NCBI GenBank assembly: GCA_944390865.1 | Contig: CALXRC010000010.1 | Coordinates: 1-64,000 of the forward strand | Source: an uncultured Spirochaetales bacterium | GTDB taxonomy: Bacteria; Spirochaetota; Spirochaetia; Sphaerochaetales; Sphaerochaetaceae | DNA: 64,000 bases | Reading direction: 5' to 3' | Shown here: positions 15,018 through 23,492 of the stretch, piece by piece | Layout of the letters: every line of letters starts with the position of its first letter | Position numbering within the stretch: position 1 is the first letter of the stretch | The notes under the pieces: model-generated | What the model was told of the DNA's origin: nothing | Seen by the model: only the letters and a program-made list of their open reading frames with translations | The model's database searches: none | Program-made: the position numbers and the translations under genes

Positions 15018-16592
15018 ATGTACGATATTCTTTTTGAAGGAGCACAAATAGCCGATGGAAGCGGAAAGGCGGCGTTCACAGCCAATCTGGCGACCCTGTC
15101 CTCATCCATCGCACTCATCGGAAATGAGAGGGTGAGGGCCAGAAATCATATCGACGCCCGTGGGCTCACCCTTGTCCCCGGATTCATAGACATTCACGCA
15201 CACAGTGAGCTTTATGCGCTGAAAGAGCCGTCTGTGCCGCTGCGCACAGCACAGGGGATCACGTCGGATGTCAGCGGCAACTGCGGCATCGGACCTTTCC
15301 CTTACATGGCGGATGATGAAGTCCTTCCCCGATTCTCCAGTGATGTGCTTGGCCGGTATCATTCACCATGGCCCTGGACAGACTTCAGCTCCTTCCGGGC
15401 CTGTCTGGACAAGGAAGGCTGCAGCATGAACAGGATGTTCCTCCAGGCGCATTCCCCGCTGAGGATAATGGCTATGGGAACTGATACTGACAGGGCTGCG
15501 ACAGATGAAGAGATAGAAATGATGTGCTCTCTGCTGGACAGAAGTCTGGAAGAGGGGGCCATGGGCTTCTCCACAGGACTTTACTATCAGCCCTGCTTCT
15601 CTGCTGACGACAGGGAACTTGAGGCCCTGCTTCGGGTCGTGAAAAAGCATGACGCGCTTTTTGCCGTTCACATGAGAAGCGAAGGTGATGATATCCTCAA
15701 GGCAGCAGAGGAAGTGCTCAGCCTCAGCCTGAAGACAGGCGTCAGGCTGGAAATCAGCCATCTCAAAGTCATAGGCAGGCGCAATGAGGATAAGCTTGAG
15801 CCTCTTCTGCAGCTCATCCATTCCTACCATGACAGAGGTCTGGATGTCGGCTTTGACGCCTATGCGTACAACGTAGGCTCCACAAGCCTTTTCTCTCTGC
15901 TTCCTCCTTCTGTTCTGGCTCTGTCCCGGACAGAGCAGCGCTTTGCACTTCAGCTTGAGAGCACAAGATCAGAGATGAAAAAGGCAATGCTTGATCCTGT
16001 CGGCTGGGAAAGCATCTACGCTCTGGCAGGAGCCGGCAGGATAAGAATCCTGCATCTGGACAGCAGGAGCGATCTGAACGGCCTGAGTCTGGAGGAACTT
16101 GCTGACAAGGCCGGCTGTGATCCTCTGGACGCGCTTTTTGACGTGCTGTCCGAGGAGACGGGAACAGCACTGATGAGCGATGAGACGGAATCTGAGGCTG
16201 TGCTTGAGACGATACTCTCAGATGAGCTGATGAGCTTCTCGACTGACGCCCTTTATTCATCTTTCCCTGCTCATCCGCGTTCGCACTCTGCCTCAATAAA
16301 GTTTCTTTCATTCAGTCTTCCTGAGCACAGAATCCTTACTTTTGAGGACTGCATCAGGCGCATGACAAGCATCAATGCAGGACGTCTGGGCCTGAAGGAC
16401 AGGGGAGTTGTGCGTGAAAGTGCCTGTGCCGATCTTGTGCTGCTTGACAGGTCCCGCCTGTCCTGTGAGTGGGACGGAAAGGCAAACCCTGCAGTCAGGC
16501 TTGTCTGCGTCAATGGACGCATTGTATGGCAGGATGGACAGTGCTGCGATTCCAGGGCCGGACGCATCTTGTTGAAAAACCCGGCGCGTTGA
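15018..16592 (+). CDS. N-acyl-D-amino-acid deacylase (D-aminoacylase family amidohydrolase)
   Basis: A zinc amidohydrolase expected to remove acyl groups from N-acyl-D-amino acids or related amides. Family motifs: GFIDIHAHSE (His60, His62), SGNCGIGPFP (metal-bridging Cys89), AVHMRSEGDD, EISHLKVIG with a ligand His, and FSTDALYSSFP with the catalytic Asp. The C-terminal beta-sandwich remnant (GVVRESACADLVLLD...VRLVCVNGRIVW) is typical. The start ATG at 15018 follows the HTH-Fic stop by 1 nt; upstream in-frame codons belong to that gene's overlap. About 524 aa is normal for the family. Possible substrates include D-amino-acid derivatives from peptidoglycan, but nothing nearby proves this. Confidence 0.8.
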   Translation: MYDILFEGAQIADGSGKAAFTANLATLSSSIALIGNERVRARNHIDARGLTLVPGFIDIHAHSELYALKEPSVPLRTAQGITSDVSGNCGIGPFPYMADDEVLPRFSSDVLGRYHSPWPWTDFSSFRACLDKEGCSMNRMFLQAHSPLRIMAMGTDTDRAATDEEIEMMCSLLDRSLEEGAMGFSTGLYYQPCFSADDRELEALLRVVKKHDALFAVHMRSEGDDILKAAEEVLSLSLKTGVRLEISHLKVIGRRNEDKLEPLLQLIHSYHDRGLDVGFDAYAYNVGSTSLFSLLPPSVLALSRTEQRFALQLESTRSEMKKAMLDPVGWESIYALAGAGRIRILHLDSRSDLNGLSLEELADKAGCDPLDALFDVLSEETGTALMSDETESEAVLETILSDELMSFSTDALYSSFPAHPRSHSASIKFLSFSLPEHRILTFEDCIRRMTSINAGRLGLKDRGVVRESACADLVLLDRSRLSCEWDGKANPAVRLVCVNGRIVWQDGQCCDSRAGRILLKNPAR

Positions 16593-16606
16593 GGAATAAT
16601 TAGGAT

Positions 16607-16990
16607 ATGCAGAAATCTGGTGAAGATTATTTGGAAGCAATTTTAATCCTGACAATAAAACAGGAAAGCGAGCAGGTCCGCAGCACTGATATCGCGAAGC
16701 ATCTTGGAGTGACAAAGCCAAGCGTCTCCCGTGCCATGTCAAACCTGAAGGAGGCCGGCTTTGTCGAAATGGAAAACTACGGTCACGTCAGCCTCACCAC
16801 AAAGGGCAGGGCAATAGCGGAAGAGGTATATGAAAGGCACAGGATGCTGACCAGATTCTTCCGCGACATCCTTGGGGTGGAGAAGACAATCGCAGAGCAT
16901 GATGCATGTCTGATTGAGCACGACATCTCTCCTGAGAGCATGCAGAAGCTCACAGAGTTCATAAGAGGTTTTGAGTCCTATGGAAAATGA
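16607..16990 (+). CDS. DtxR/MntR-family metal-dependent transcriptional regulator
   Basis: A winged-helix regulator (about residues 5-62: EDYLEAILIL, VRSTDIAKHLGVTKPSVSRAMSNL, GHVSLTTKGRAIAEEV). The dimerisation/metal-binding domain follows (ERHRMLTRFFRDILGV, AEHDACLIEHDISPESM), with the Glu, Cys and His ligands expected for Mn/Fe-responsive members. At 127 aa it lacks the C-terminal SH3-like domain, as in MntR-type and clostridial short forms. It begins 14 nt after the D-aminoacylase stop and overlaps the HAD gene by 11 nt. Placement inside an operon without a metal transporter is unusual. Its targets may lie elsewhere or be this operon. Confidence 0.85.
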   Translation: MQKSGEDYLEAILILTIKQESEQVRSTDIAKHLGVTKPSVSRAMSNLKEAGFVEMENYGHVSLTTKGRAIAEEVYERHRMLTRFFRDILGVEKTIAEHDACLIEHDISPESMQKLTEFIRGFESYGK

Positions 16991-17561
16991 GCTTGTCATC
17001 TTTGACCTTGGCAATGTGATTGTCAGGAATATTGAAATGCTGAAGACTGTAGCAGCCGGACTCGGCGTGGACTGCGGCCGTCTGGAGGCCGATTACAGAA
17101 AGTATGAAAACGCGATGATGGCCGGCCTGATAAGCGTCCAGGATTACTACAGACGCCTTGAGCACATTTTCTCCGTGCAGCTTCACGATGACGTTTTCCG
17201 CACAGCCTTCAGGCCTGTGATCAATGCTCCTGTGCTGGAGCTTGCTGACAGGCTGAGGGCGAAAGGACAGCGCTGCGTTATAGGATCCAACACCTTCTCA
17301 AGCCACTGGCCCTTTATTGACGAGATGGGGATAAGATCCCATTTCGATAATGCCTATGCAAGCCATGAAATCCATGCAGTGAAGCCATATGAGGCTTTTT
17401 TTGCCCTGATCATGTTCAGGGAAGGTTTTCCGGCAGAACGCACTCATTTCATTGATGACAGTCCTGCCAATGTGGCTGCCGCAGCTGCTATGGGTATTGA
17501 TGCATACTGCTATGATGATGACGATGCGGCCCTGTTCAGGCATTTCTCATGCTTAATCTGA
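16980..17561 (+). CDS. HAD-superfamily hydrolase, YihX-like
   Basis: A haloacid-dehalogenase-type phosphatase, subfamily IA. Motif I is VIFDLGNVIV (nucleophile Asp, second position Gly as in FDLGNVI proteins such as E. coli YihX, a sugar-phosphate phosphatase). Motif II is CVIGSNT, motif III the Lys in HAVKPYEAFF, and motif IV HFIDDSPANVAAA. The length is 193 aa. The start is set at the ATG at 16980, overlapping the DtxR-type gene; a TTG three codons earlier is less likely. The 3' end overlaps the histidine kinase gene by 13 nt, so translation of the three genes is linked. The substrate is unknown. Confidence 0.82.
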   Translation: MENELVIFDLGNVIVRNIEMLKTVAAGLGVDCGRLEADYRKYENAMMAGLISVQDYYRRLEHIFSVQLHDDVFRTAFRPVINAPVLELADRLRAKGQRCVIGSNTFSSHWPFIDEMGIRSHFDNAYASHEIHAVKPYEAFFALIMFREGFPAERTHFIDDSPANVAAAAAMGIDAYCYDDDDAALFRHFSCLI

Positions 17562-19225
17562 GACAGCGGCACGGCTTCCGCTTCTGGATTGTCTTCACAA
17601 TAATCCTGACAGTATGTCTCTGTCTCATTCCTGTCCTTGTCGTCATTTACGGCTATGGCGACAGCATTACGAGGGCCAATCTCTTTGACCAGCTCGATGT
17701 ATCTGTAAATGACATCATGATCCGGTTTGAGGACAGCCTGGATGATTACTCTGTCCTGCTTGAGGACTTTGCCTCAAGCCGTGAGGCGGAGAATCTTGTC
17801 CAGGATCTGAGCGAGGAGAACATACAGAGTCTGACTGCCTTTCTGGGCAGCATAGAGCGTGATGCATGGCTCACGCTCATTGATCCGGAGGGAAGGCTGC
17901 TCTGGAGTGAGGTAGCGGGGCTGCCTCCTGATGCTGATTACAGCTGGCGCATTCCTGCCGGAGAGCATGAGGGCATAAGTTATTCGACAGCCTTCCGCTA
18001 TACTACTCCTGGCGGGGACAGAGTCGTCATCAATCTTGCAAAAGCCGTGAGAGATGAGGGCGGGAGCATCATTGCCTGGGCCCTGCTTGATGTTTCCGGC
18101 AGCCAGTATATTCGTTATGCTGATCCTGCCCTTGTCAACGAGGTCTGCCTCTATGACGAGAGCACCGGAATGGTTTCCTCCCTGATCCACCTTGAAGACT
18201 ACAGGCCTCTTGATGACGGCTGGGTCTTTTCCCAGACCTTCATGCGGGAGAGCGGCAATCTCCTGATCTCCAGCAGGCCGCTTGATGCCTACGGATTCAC
18301 TCTTGTCGGCTACCTTGACATCTCTCCCTACATGCAGTCGCTGTACAGCGTCTATACAGTGACAGCGCTCATTCTGGCAGTCTGCGCTGTCTTCGCTCTG
18401 GCCTTTGCTTTCCTGCTCTCTTCAAAGCTGGTGCATCCTGTACATTCCCTCATAAGGACAATGGGGGAGGTTGAGGAAGGCAATCTCGATGCCCGCGTCA
18501 GCCAGTCCCAGATCAGGGAAATGGACGAGCTGTATGAGAAGTTCAATGAGATGCTCAGCCAGCTGAAGCTGCTGATGAAGCACAATGAGGAGGAAAAGGA
18601 CAAAGTCAGGGATGCGGAGCGCAAGGCGCTTGAGGCCCAGATGAATCCGCACTTCCTTTTCAACACGCTCAATGTCATGCGCTCCATTGCAAGGCTGCAC
18701 GGGGAGAAGCAGATTGAGGATCTGACGCTGAAGCTGGGACGCCTGCTGCGCTACGCCGTTGACAACAAGGAAAGCACTGAGACGATCGGAAACAGCATGC
18801 TCATGGTGGAAAGCTACCTCGGCATTCAGTCTGTGCGCTTTGGCGACAAGCTTGAGGTCCGCATTGATGTTGATGAAAGGGTCAGAAACGCAGTCACTCC
18901 AAAGCTGATCATACAGCCGCTTGTGGAAAACGCGATCAGCCACGGCCTTGAGCCCAAGGTCGGAAACTGGCTGCTTGAGATCAGCATCTCTCTCAATGAG
19001 CCGCTTGACAGGGTCATCGTGAAAGTCAGGGACAATGGAACCGGTTTTGACGCCTCTGCCTATGCTGATATGGAAGCCTATGATCATTCCGTCCATACCG
19101 GCATGTATAATGTCTACAAGAGACTGAAGCTTTATTATGGAAAGAATGCTTCTTTCTCTATACAATCAGAGTTTGGCAAGGGAAGTGAGGTTACACTGTC
19201 CTTTCCTCCAGGAGATTTGCAATGA
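17549..19225 (+). CDS. Sensor histidine kinase, YesM/LytS-type
   Basis: A membrane sensor kinase of the His_kinase/HATPase class found with AraC-type response regulators. TM1 spans about residues 11-34. A ~230-residue extracytoplasmic sensor domain follows, then TM2 near 270-292 (VTALILAVCAVFALAFAFLL), a HAMP domain (SKLVHPVHSLIRTMGEVEEGNLDARV), the phosphoacceptor motif EAQMNPHFLFNTLN (His368), and an ATPase domain with LIIQPLVENAISHGL (N box) and VKVRDNGTGFD (G box). At 558 aa it is normal for YesM-like kinases, which often sense sugars or peptides. It overlaps the response-regulator gene by 4 nt (ATGA). Confidence 0.9.
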   Translation: MLNLRQRHGFRFWIVFTIILTVCLCLIPVLVVIYGYGDSITRANLFDQLDVSVNDIMIRFEDSLDDYSVLLEDFASSREAENLVQDLSEENIQSLTAFLGSIERDAWLTLIDPEGRLLWSEVAGLPPDADYSWRIPAGEHEGISYSTAFRYTTPGGDRVVINLAKAVRDEGGSIIAWALLDVSGSQYIRYADPALVNEVCLYDESTGMVSSLIHLEDYRPLDDGWVFSQTFMRESGNLLISSRPLDAYGFTLVGYLDISPYMQSLYSVYTVTALILAVCAVFALAFAFLLSSKLVHPVHSLIRTMGEVEEGNLDARVSQSQIREMDELYEKFNEMLSQLKLLMKHNEEEKDKVRDAERKALEAQMNPHFLFNTLNVMRSIARLHGEKQIEDLTLKLGRLLRYAVDNKESTETIGNSMLMVESYLGIQSVRFGDKLEVRIDVDERVRNAVTPKLIIQPLVENAISHGLEPKVGNWLLEISISLNEPLDRVIVKVRDNGTGFDASAYADMEAYDHSVHTGMYNVYKRLKLYYGKNASFSIQSEFGKGSEVTLSFPPGDLQ

Positions 19226-19995
19226 GTTATACCGTACTGCTTGTAGAAGATGAACAGCTGGTCCGCGAGGAGCTGGCCCAGACAACTGACTGGGCGGCAC
19301 TTGGAACACAGCTTGCCGGGACAAGTGCTGACGGCCTTGACGGAGAGGCCAAGATCCGCCTGCTTGATCCTGACATCGTGATTACCGATATCAGGCTGCC
19401 GGGGCAGGACGGACTGACCATGCTTAAGAACTGCCAGGTGACGCATGCGATCATCCTCTCCGGGTATACTGATTTCTCCTATACGAGGAGTGCAATCAGG
19501 CTTGGGGTCTTCGACTACCTGCAGAAGCCAGTCGACAACCATCAGCTGGAGGACGCCGTGCGTGCGCTTGTGCAGAAGATAAAGGAAGAGGATCAGGACA
19601 TCATCGCCCTTCACAGCAGGGTGAAAAGCAGCGAAAAGGAACTGATAGAGCTGCCGCGCAGTGTTGACAACCATATCATCAACTCTGTCATCAGCTTCAT
19701 TGCGACAAACTATTCCCATCCGGTTGGACTTCAGGAGGCTGCAGAGTACCTCGAGCTGTCTGAAAGCCATCTGAGCAGGCTTTTCAAGGAAGAGACAGGA
19801 CTGAACTTCCTCCAGTACCTCAACGCCTGGAGGATCAACAAGGCCGCTGCCCTGATGAGGGATCCCAGGAAGAATATCTCGGAAATCGCAACGGACTGCG
19901 GCTTCCCGTCACCCGGGTATTTCGCGAAGATCTTCAAGCGCTTCAGCGGAATGACTCCGAGCCAGTACCGCGATAAAATCTCGCTGTTCAGCTGA
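19222..19995 (+). CDS. Response regulator with AraC-type DNA-binding domain (YesN-like)
   Basis: The partner of the upstream kinase. The receiver domain (residues 1-118) has VLLVEDEQ, the phosphoacceptor Asp56 in VITDIRLPGQDG, and the conserved Lys in YLQKPVDN. A linker leads to two AraC HTH motifs at the C-terminus (AAEYLELSESHLSRLFKEET and ISEIATDCGFPSPGYFAKIF, then GMTPSQYR). At 257 aa it is compact, lacking the long middle region of many YesN proteins. It is the last gene of the 14123-19995 unit. Target genes are not identifiable, though this operon or neighbouring uptake genes are usual targets of such pairs. Confidence 0.9.
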   Translation: MSYTVLLVEDEQLVREELAQTTDWAALGTQLAGTSADGLDGEAKIRLLDPDIVITDIRLPGQDGLTMLKNCQVTHAIILSGYTDFSYTRSAIRLGVFDYLQKPVDNHQLEDAVRALVQKIKEEDQDIIALHSRVKSSEKELIELPRSVDNHIINSVISFIATNYSHPVGLQEAAEYLELSESHLSRLFKEETGLNFLQYLNAWRINKAAALMRDPRKNISEIATDCGFPSPGYFAKIFKRFSGMTPSQYRDKISLFS

Positions 19996-20064
19996 GCTGT
20001 TCTTGCTGTATCTGCTTATGTCGTAAGATGTTGCTAGCCTGCACTTGTCTGATTGATTCATGAT

Positions 20065-20129
20065 TTGTGTAAAAAAATTCAATTTTTTGAATAATCTGAT
20101 TGACAAAGAAAGTGCAAAAGAAGTAAGAA
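20065..20129 (+). promoter_or_regulatory. Promoter region of the ilv-leu operon
   Basis: Two alternatives are visible. TTGTGT (20065-20070) with AATAAT (20090-20095) has a 19-bp spacer. A perfect -35 TTGACA (20100-20105) with TAAGAA (20124-20129) has an 18-bp spacer but a poor -10. Either would place the leader ORF at 20163 in the 5' part of the transcript. Confidence 0.35.
20077..20092. promoter_or_regulatory. Perfect inverted repeat in the ilv promoter region
   Basis: ATTCAA (20077-20082) and TTGAAT (20087-20092) flank a 4-nt TTTT. It lies within the upstream promoter candidate and could bind a regulator. It is AT-rich and short, so it may be chance, or part of a weak terminator for the preceding operon. 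Confidence 0.3.
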
Positions 20130-20162
20130 CTAAACATCAAAGACTCAAAGAGGAGGACAGCA

Positions 20163-20252
20163 ATGACAAATACAGCAGCCTTAGTCATCAGCAAACTGTC
20201 ACCATTGTCCGCCCTTGCAAGTCTCATTATCGTGCTACTTATCAGAAACTAG
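20163..20252 (+). CDS. Branched-chain-rich leader peptide of the ilv-leu operon
   Basis: A 29-codon ORF with a strong AGGAGG site 6-7 nt before its ATG. About 12 of 29 residues are Leu, Ile or Val, and seven are consecutive codons near the end (LIIVLLI, 20223-20243), just before the stop at 20250-20252. The stop is immediately followed by a hairpin arm that can form an antiterminator. This is the arrangement of the ilv leader peptides (IlvL, IvbL) of enterobacteria. When charged Leu/Ile/Val tRNAs are scarce, the ribosome should stall on the run and prevent termination. The coding call rests on codon content, ribosome site and position. Confidence 0.8.
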   Translation: MTNTAALVISKLSPLSALASLIIVLLIRN

Positions 20253-20288
20253 ACCACGGTTTAGTTCGATCGAGTGTAGCCCGTGGTC
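20252..20288 (+). promoter_or_regulatory. Antiterminator hairpin of the ilv attenuator
   Basis: GACCACGG (20252-20259) is perfectly complementary to CCGTGGTC (20281-20288) around a 21-nt loop. Its right arm is also most of the left arm of the terminator hairpin, so the two structures exclude each other. Its left arm begins at the leader-peptide stop codon, where a ribosome finishing translation would mask it. Confidence 0.75.
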
Positions 20289-20318
20289 AAAGCAAAAGAC
20301 CGCGGGCCATTTTTTTTT
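20279..20318 (+). terminator. Attenuator terminator before ilvN
   Basis: GCCCGTGGTC (20279-20288) pairs with GACCGCGGGC (20298-20307) over 10 bp with one G-U pair and a 9-nt loop. It is followed two bases later by nine T residues (20310-20318). The Shine-Dalgarno of ilvN starts straight after the T-run, so termination here would shut off the whole ilv-leu operon. Confidence 0.85.
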
Positions 20319-20328
20319 GGAGGTAAGA

Positions 20329-20856
20329 GTGGAAAAAGGAAATGCTGGCAAAAGCACGCTTGCAATCTTGGTCAACAACAAGTCCGGTGTCCTGATGCGT
20401 GTTGTCGGGCTTTTCTCCCGCAGGGGATACAACATCAACTCGCTGTCTGTGGGGGAGACCGAGAAAAGCGATATCAGCCGCATCACCGTTGTCGTCTCAG
20501 TTGAGGACAAAACCATAATCAATCAGATAAAGCGCCAGGTTGAAAAGCTCGTTGATGTCATACGCGTCTATGAGATGACAAGCGCCGGATCTCTTCAGAA
20601 AGAGCTGGTGCTGGTGAAGATCAGGGCAGATGAAAGCACCCGCACTCACCTGGTCGAGCTGGCTGAGATCTTCAAGGCGAAGATCATTGATGTCACCAAA
20701 TCTACAATCACGCTGCAGCTCACAGGCGATCTGGACAAACTTGCCGCCTTCATGTCCCTGGTCTCTGACTATGGCATCGTTGAGCTTGCGCGCACAGGAA
20801 TCACTGCGCTTGAGAGAGGGTCAAGGGCCCTCAGTGAAATAGACTTTGAAAACTGA
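20329..20856 (+). CDS. ilvN: Acetolactate synthase small regulatory subunit
   Basis: The regulatory subunit of acetohydroxyacid synthase, which stimulates the catalytic subunit and confers valine feedback inhibition. The N-terminal ACT domain (STLAILVNNKSGVLMRVVGLFSRRGYNINSL region) and a C-terminal ALS_ss domain (about residues 85-160) are both present; 175 aa is normal. The start is GTG at 20329, with TTGGAGG (20317-20323) 5 nt before it. The in-frame extension to 20215 would run through the attenuator and is rejected. It is the first structural gene after the leader, while its partner ilvB is the last gene of the operon, about 8.7 kb away. Confidence 0.92.
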   Translation: MEKGNAGKSTLAILVNNKSGVLMRVVGLFSRRGYNINSLSVGETEKSDISRITVVVSVEDKTIINQIKRQVEKLVDVIRVYEMTSAGSLQKELVLVKIRADESTRTHLVELAEIFKAKIIDVTKSTITLQLTGDLDKLAAFMSLVSDYGIVELARTGITALERGSRALSEIDFEN

Positions 20857-20866
20857 TGGAGGATAA

Positions 20867-21862
<996 letters not shown>

Positions 21863-21896
21863 GCAAGGAAAACACTGATTCAGATTGGAGGATTAT

Positions 21897-23492
21897 ATGG
21901 CAGACAGAGTTTATATTTTCGATACGACCCTCAGAGACGGGGAACAGGCTCCCGGATATTCAATGAACCTTGAAGAGAAAATGAAAATGGCAAGGACACT
22001 GGAGCTGCTGGGCGTGGATATCATAGAAGCCGGCTTTGCCATTTCCTCCCCGGGGGATTTTGAGTCAGTCAGGGCAATTGCCTCTGTTGTGGAAAACGCA
22101 ACAGTGGCAAGCCTTGCCCGTGCCCTGAGAAAGGACATTGATGCCGCCTGGAATGCGGTAAAGGAAGCAAAGAAGCCCCGCATTCATCTCTTTCTCGCCA
22201 CAAGCGACATTCATCTTGAATACAAGCTCAAGCTGACAAGGGAGGCGGCTCTGGAGCGGGTCAGGGAAAATGTATCATATGCCAGGAGCCTGTGCGATGA
22301 CATTGAGTTCAGCCTGGAGGATGCGACGCGCACTGACCTGGACTACATGTGCCAGGTTGTACAGACTGCGATAGAATGCGGTGCGACGACGATCAATCTG
22401 CCTGACACGGTAGGCTATGCCATTCCGCAGGAGATCATGAACATGGTGACCTATGTCAGGAAGAATGTTAAGGATATCGACAAGGCAGTGATAAGCATGC
22501 ACTGCCATAATGATCTCGGTCTGGCAGTCGCCAACACAATCAGCGGCATCCAGGCCGGTGCAAGGCAGGTGGAATGCACCCTCTGCGGCATTGGCGAGAG
22601 GGCAGGCAATGCGGCCCTTGAGGAAATTGCGATGCTGCTCAGGACACGCCATGACGTACTGCCTTATGAGACAGGAATCAACACAAAGGAAATATCACGC
22701 TCGGCAAGACTGCTTTCAAGCACGACAGGCGTCAAGATCTTCCCCAGCAAGGCCATTGTGGGCGCGAATGCCTTCGCTCACGAGAGCGGCATCCACCAGC
22801 ATGGAATGATGGCCAACAGCAGGACTTATGAGATCATGACTCCGGAAAGCGTAGGCGTGAGCCAGACCAGCCTCGTGCTTGGCAAGCACTCCGGCCAGCA
22901 TGCCTTTTCCCGCAAGCTCGCCGAGCTTGGCTATACAGTCACGAAGGAAGAAGAGGACCGCCTCTTCGCAGAGTTCAAGAAGACCTGCGACAGGAAGAAG
23001 AACATTTCAGACAAGGATATTGTCGCGCTGGTTGAGAGCACAGAGGAAAGCAATGCTCAGATCTGGAGCCTTGAGTCCTTTGTCGTCAACAGCGGCAACC
23101 ATATGGACAGCACTGCCTGCATCTGCCTGAAGAAGGACGGCAAGACCTATAAGGATGTCGCAATCGGCACAGGGCCTGTCTATGCCTCTCTTCGTGCGGT
23201 TGAGAAAATCATCAAGCATCCGTTCAGCCTTGACGATTACCAGCTTCAGGCTGTCACAGAGCGCAAGGATGCGCTTGGCGAGGTTCTGGTCAAAGTGTCA
23301 GACGCCACCGGAACCTACCGCGGCCGAGGCGTAAGCACTGATGTCATCGAGGCCAGCATCCTTTCAACGCTTGCAGCTGTCAACAAGATGCTGACAGAAA
23401 GTGAAAGCCCGATGGCCAAGGGCAGGAGCGCAAGCCAGATGAGTTTTGAGAACGACATGCTTCTGGGCCATACTGACAAGGCAGGCCTCTAG
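21897..23492 (+). CDS. leuA: 2-isopropylmalate synthase
   Basis: Condenses acetyl-CoA with 2-oxoisovalerate, the first committed step of leucine synthesis. The DRE-TIM barrel begins with FDTTLRDGEQAPG. Metal ligands lie in SMHCHNDLGLAVANT, followed by GIGERAGN and HESGIHQHGM. A full C-terminal LeuA regulatory domain (from about residue 390) indicates likely leucine feedback inhibition. About 531 aa is typical. The start ATG at 21897 has TTGGAGG 5 nt upstream; the in-frame TTG at 21885 is part of that ribosome site. Its stop codon shares one base with the GTG start of cimA. Confidence 0.94.
   Translation: MADRVYIFDTTLRDGEQAPGYSMNLEEKMKMARTLELLGVDIIEAGFAISSPGDFESVRAIASVVENATVASLARALRKDIDAAWNAVKEAKKPRIHLFLATSDIHLEYKLKLTREAALERVRENVSYARSLCDDIEFSLEDATRTDLDYMCQVVQTAIECGATTINLPDTVGYAIPQEIMNMVTYVRKNVKDIDKAVISMHCHNDLGLAVANTISGIQAGARQVECTLCGIGERAGNAALEEIAMLLRTRHDVLPYETGINTKEISRSARLLSSTTGVKIFPSKAIVGANAFAHESGIHQHGMMANSRTYEIMTPESVGVSQTSLVLGKHSGQHAFSRKLAELGYTVTKEEEDRLFAEFKKTCDRKKNISDKDIVALVESTEESNAQIWSLESFVVNSGNHMDSTACICLKKDGKTYKDVAIGTGPVYASLRAVEKIIKHPFSLDDYQLQAVTERKDALGEVLVKVSDATGTYRGRGVSTDVIEASILSTLAAVNKMLTESESPMAKGRSASQMSFENDMLLGHTDKAGL

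Noticed and set aside
15363-16311. Long minus-strand open frames opposite the D-aminoacylase
   Set aside because: The amidohydrolase on the plus strand has a full set of catalytic motifs; the opposing frames have odd composition and no start signals.
18422-19165. 247-codon open frame antisense to the sensor kinase
   Set aside because: It is a shadow of the kinase reading frame in GC-rich codons; no ribosome site and no family resemblance.
20279-20318. T-box riboswitch before the ilv operon
   Set aside because: The terminator right arm contains ACCGCG, part of the T-box signature, but the full AGGGTGGNACCGCG motif and stem I specifier structure are absent. The leader peptide and overlapping hairpins explain the region better.
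20215-20328. Longer ilvN reading frame starting at 20215
   Set aside because: It would be translated through the leader stop region and terminator hairpin; GTG 20329 has an ideal GGAGG and begins at the ACT domain.
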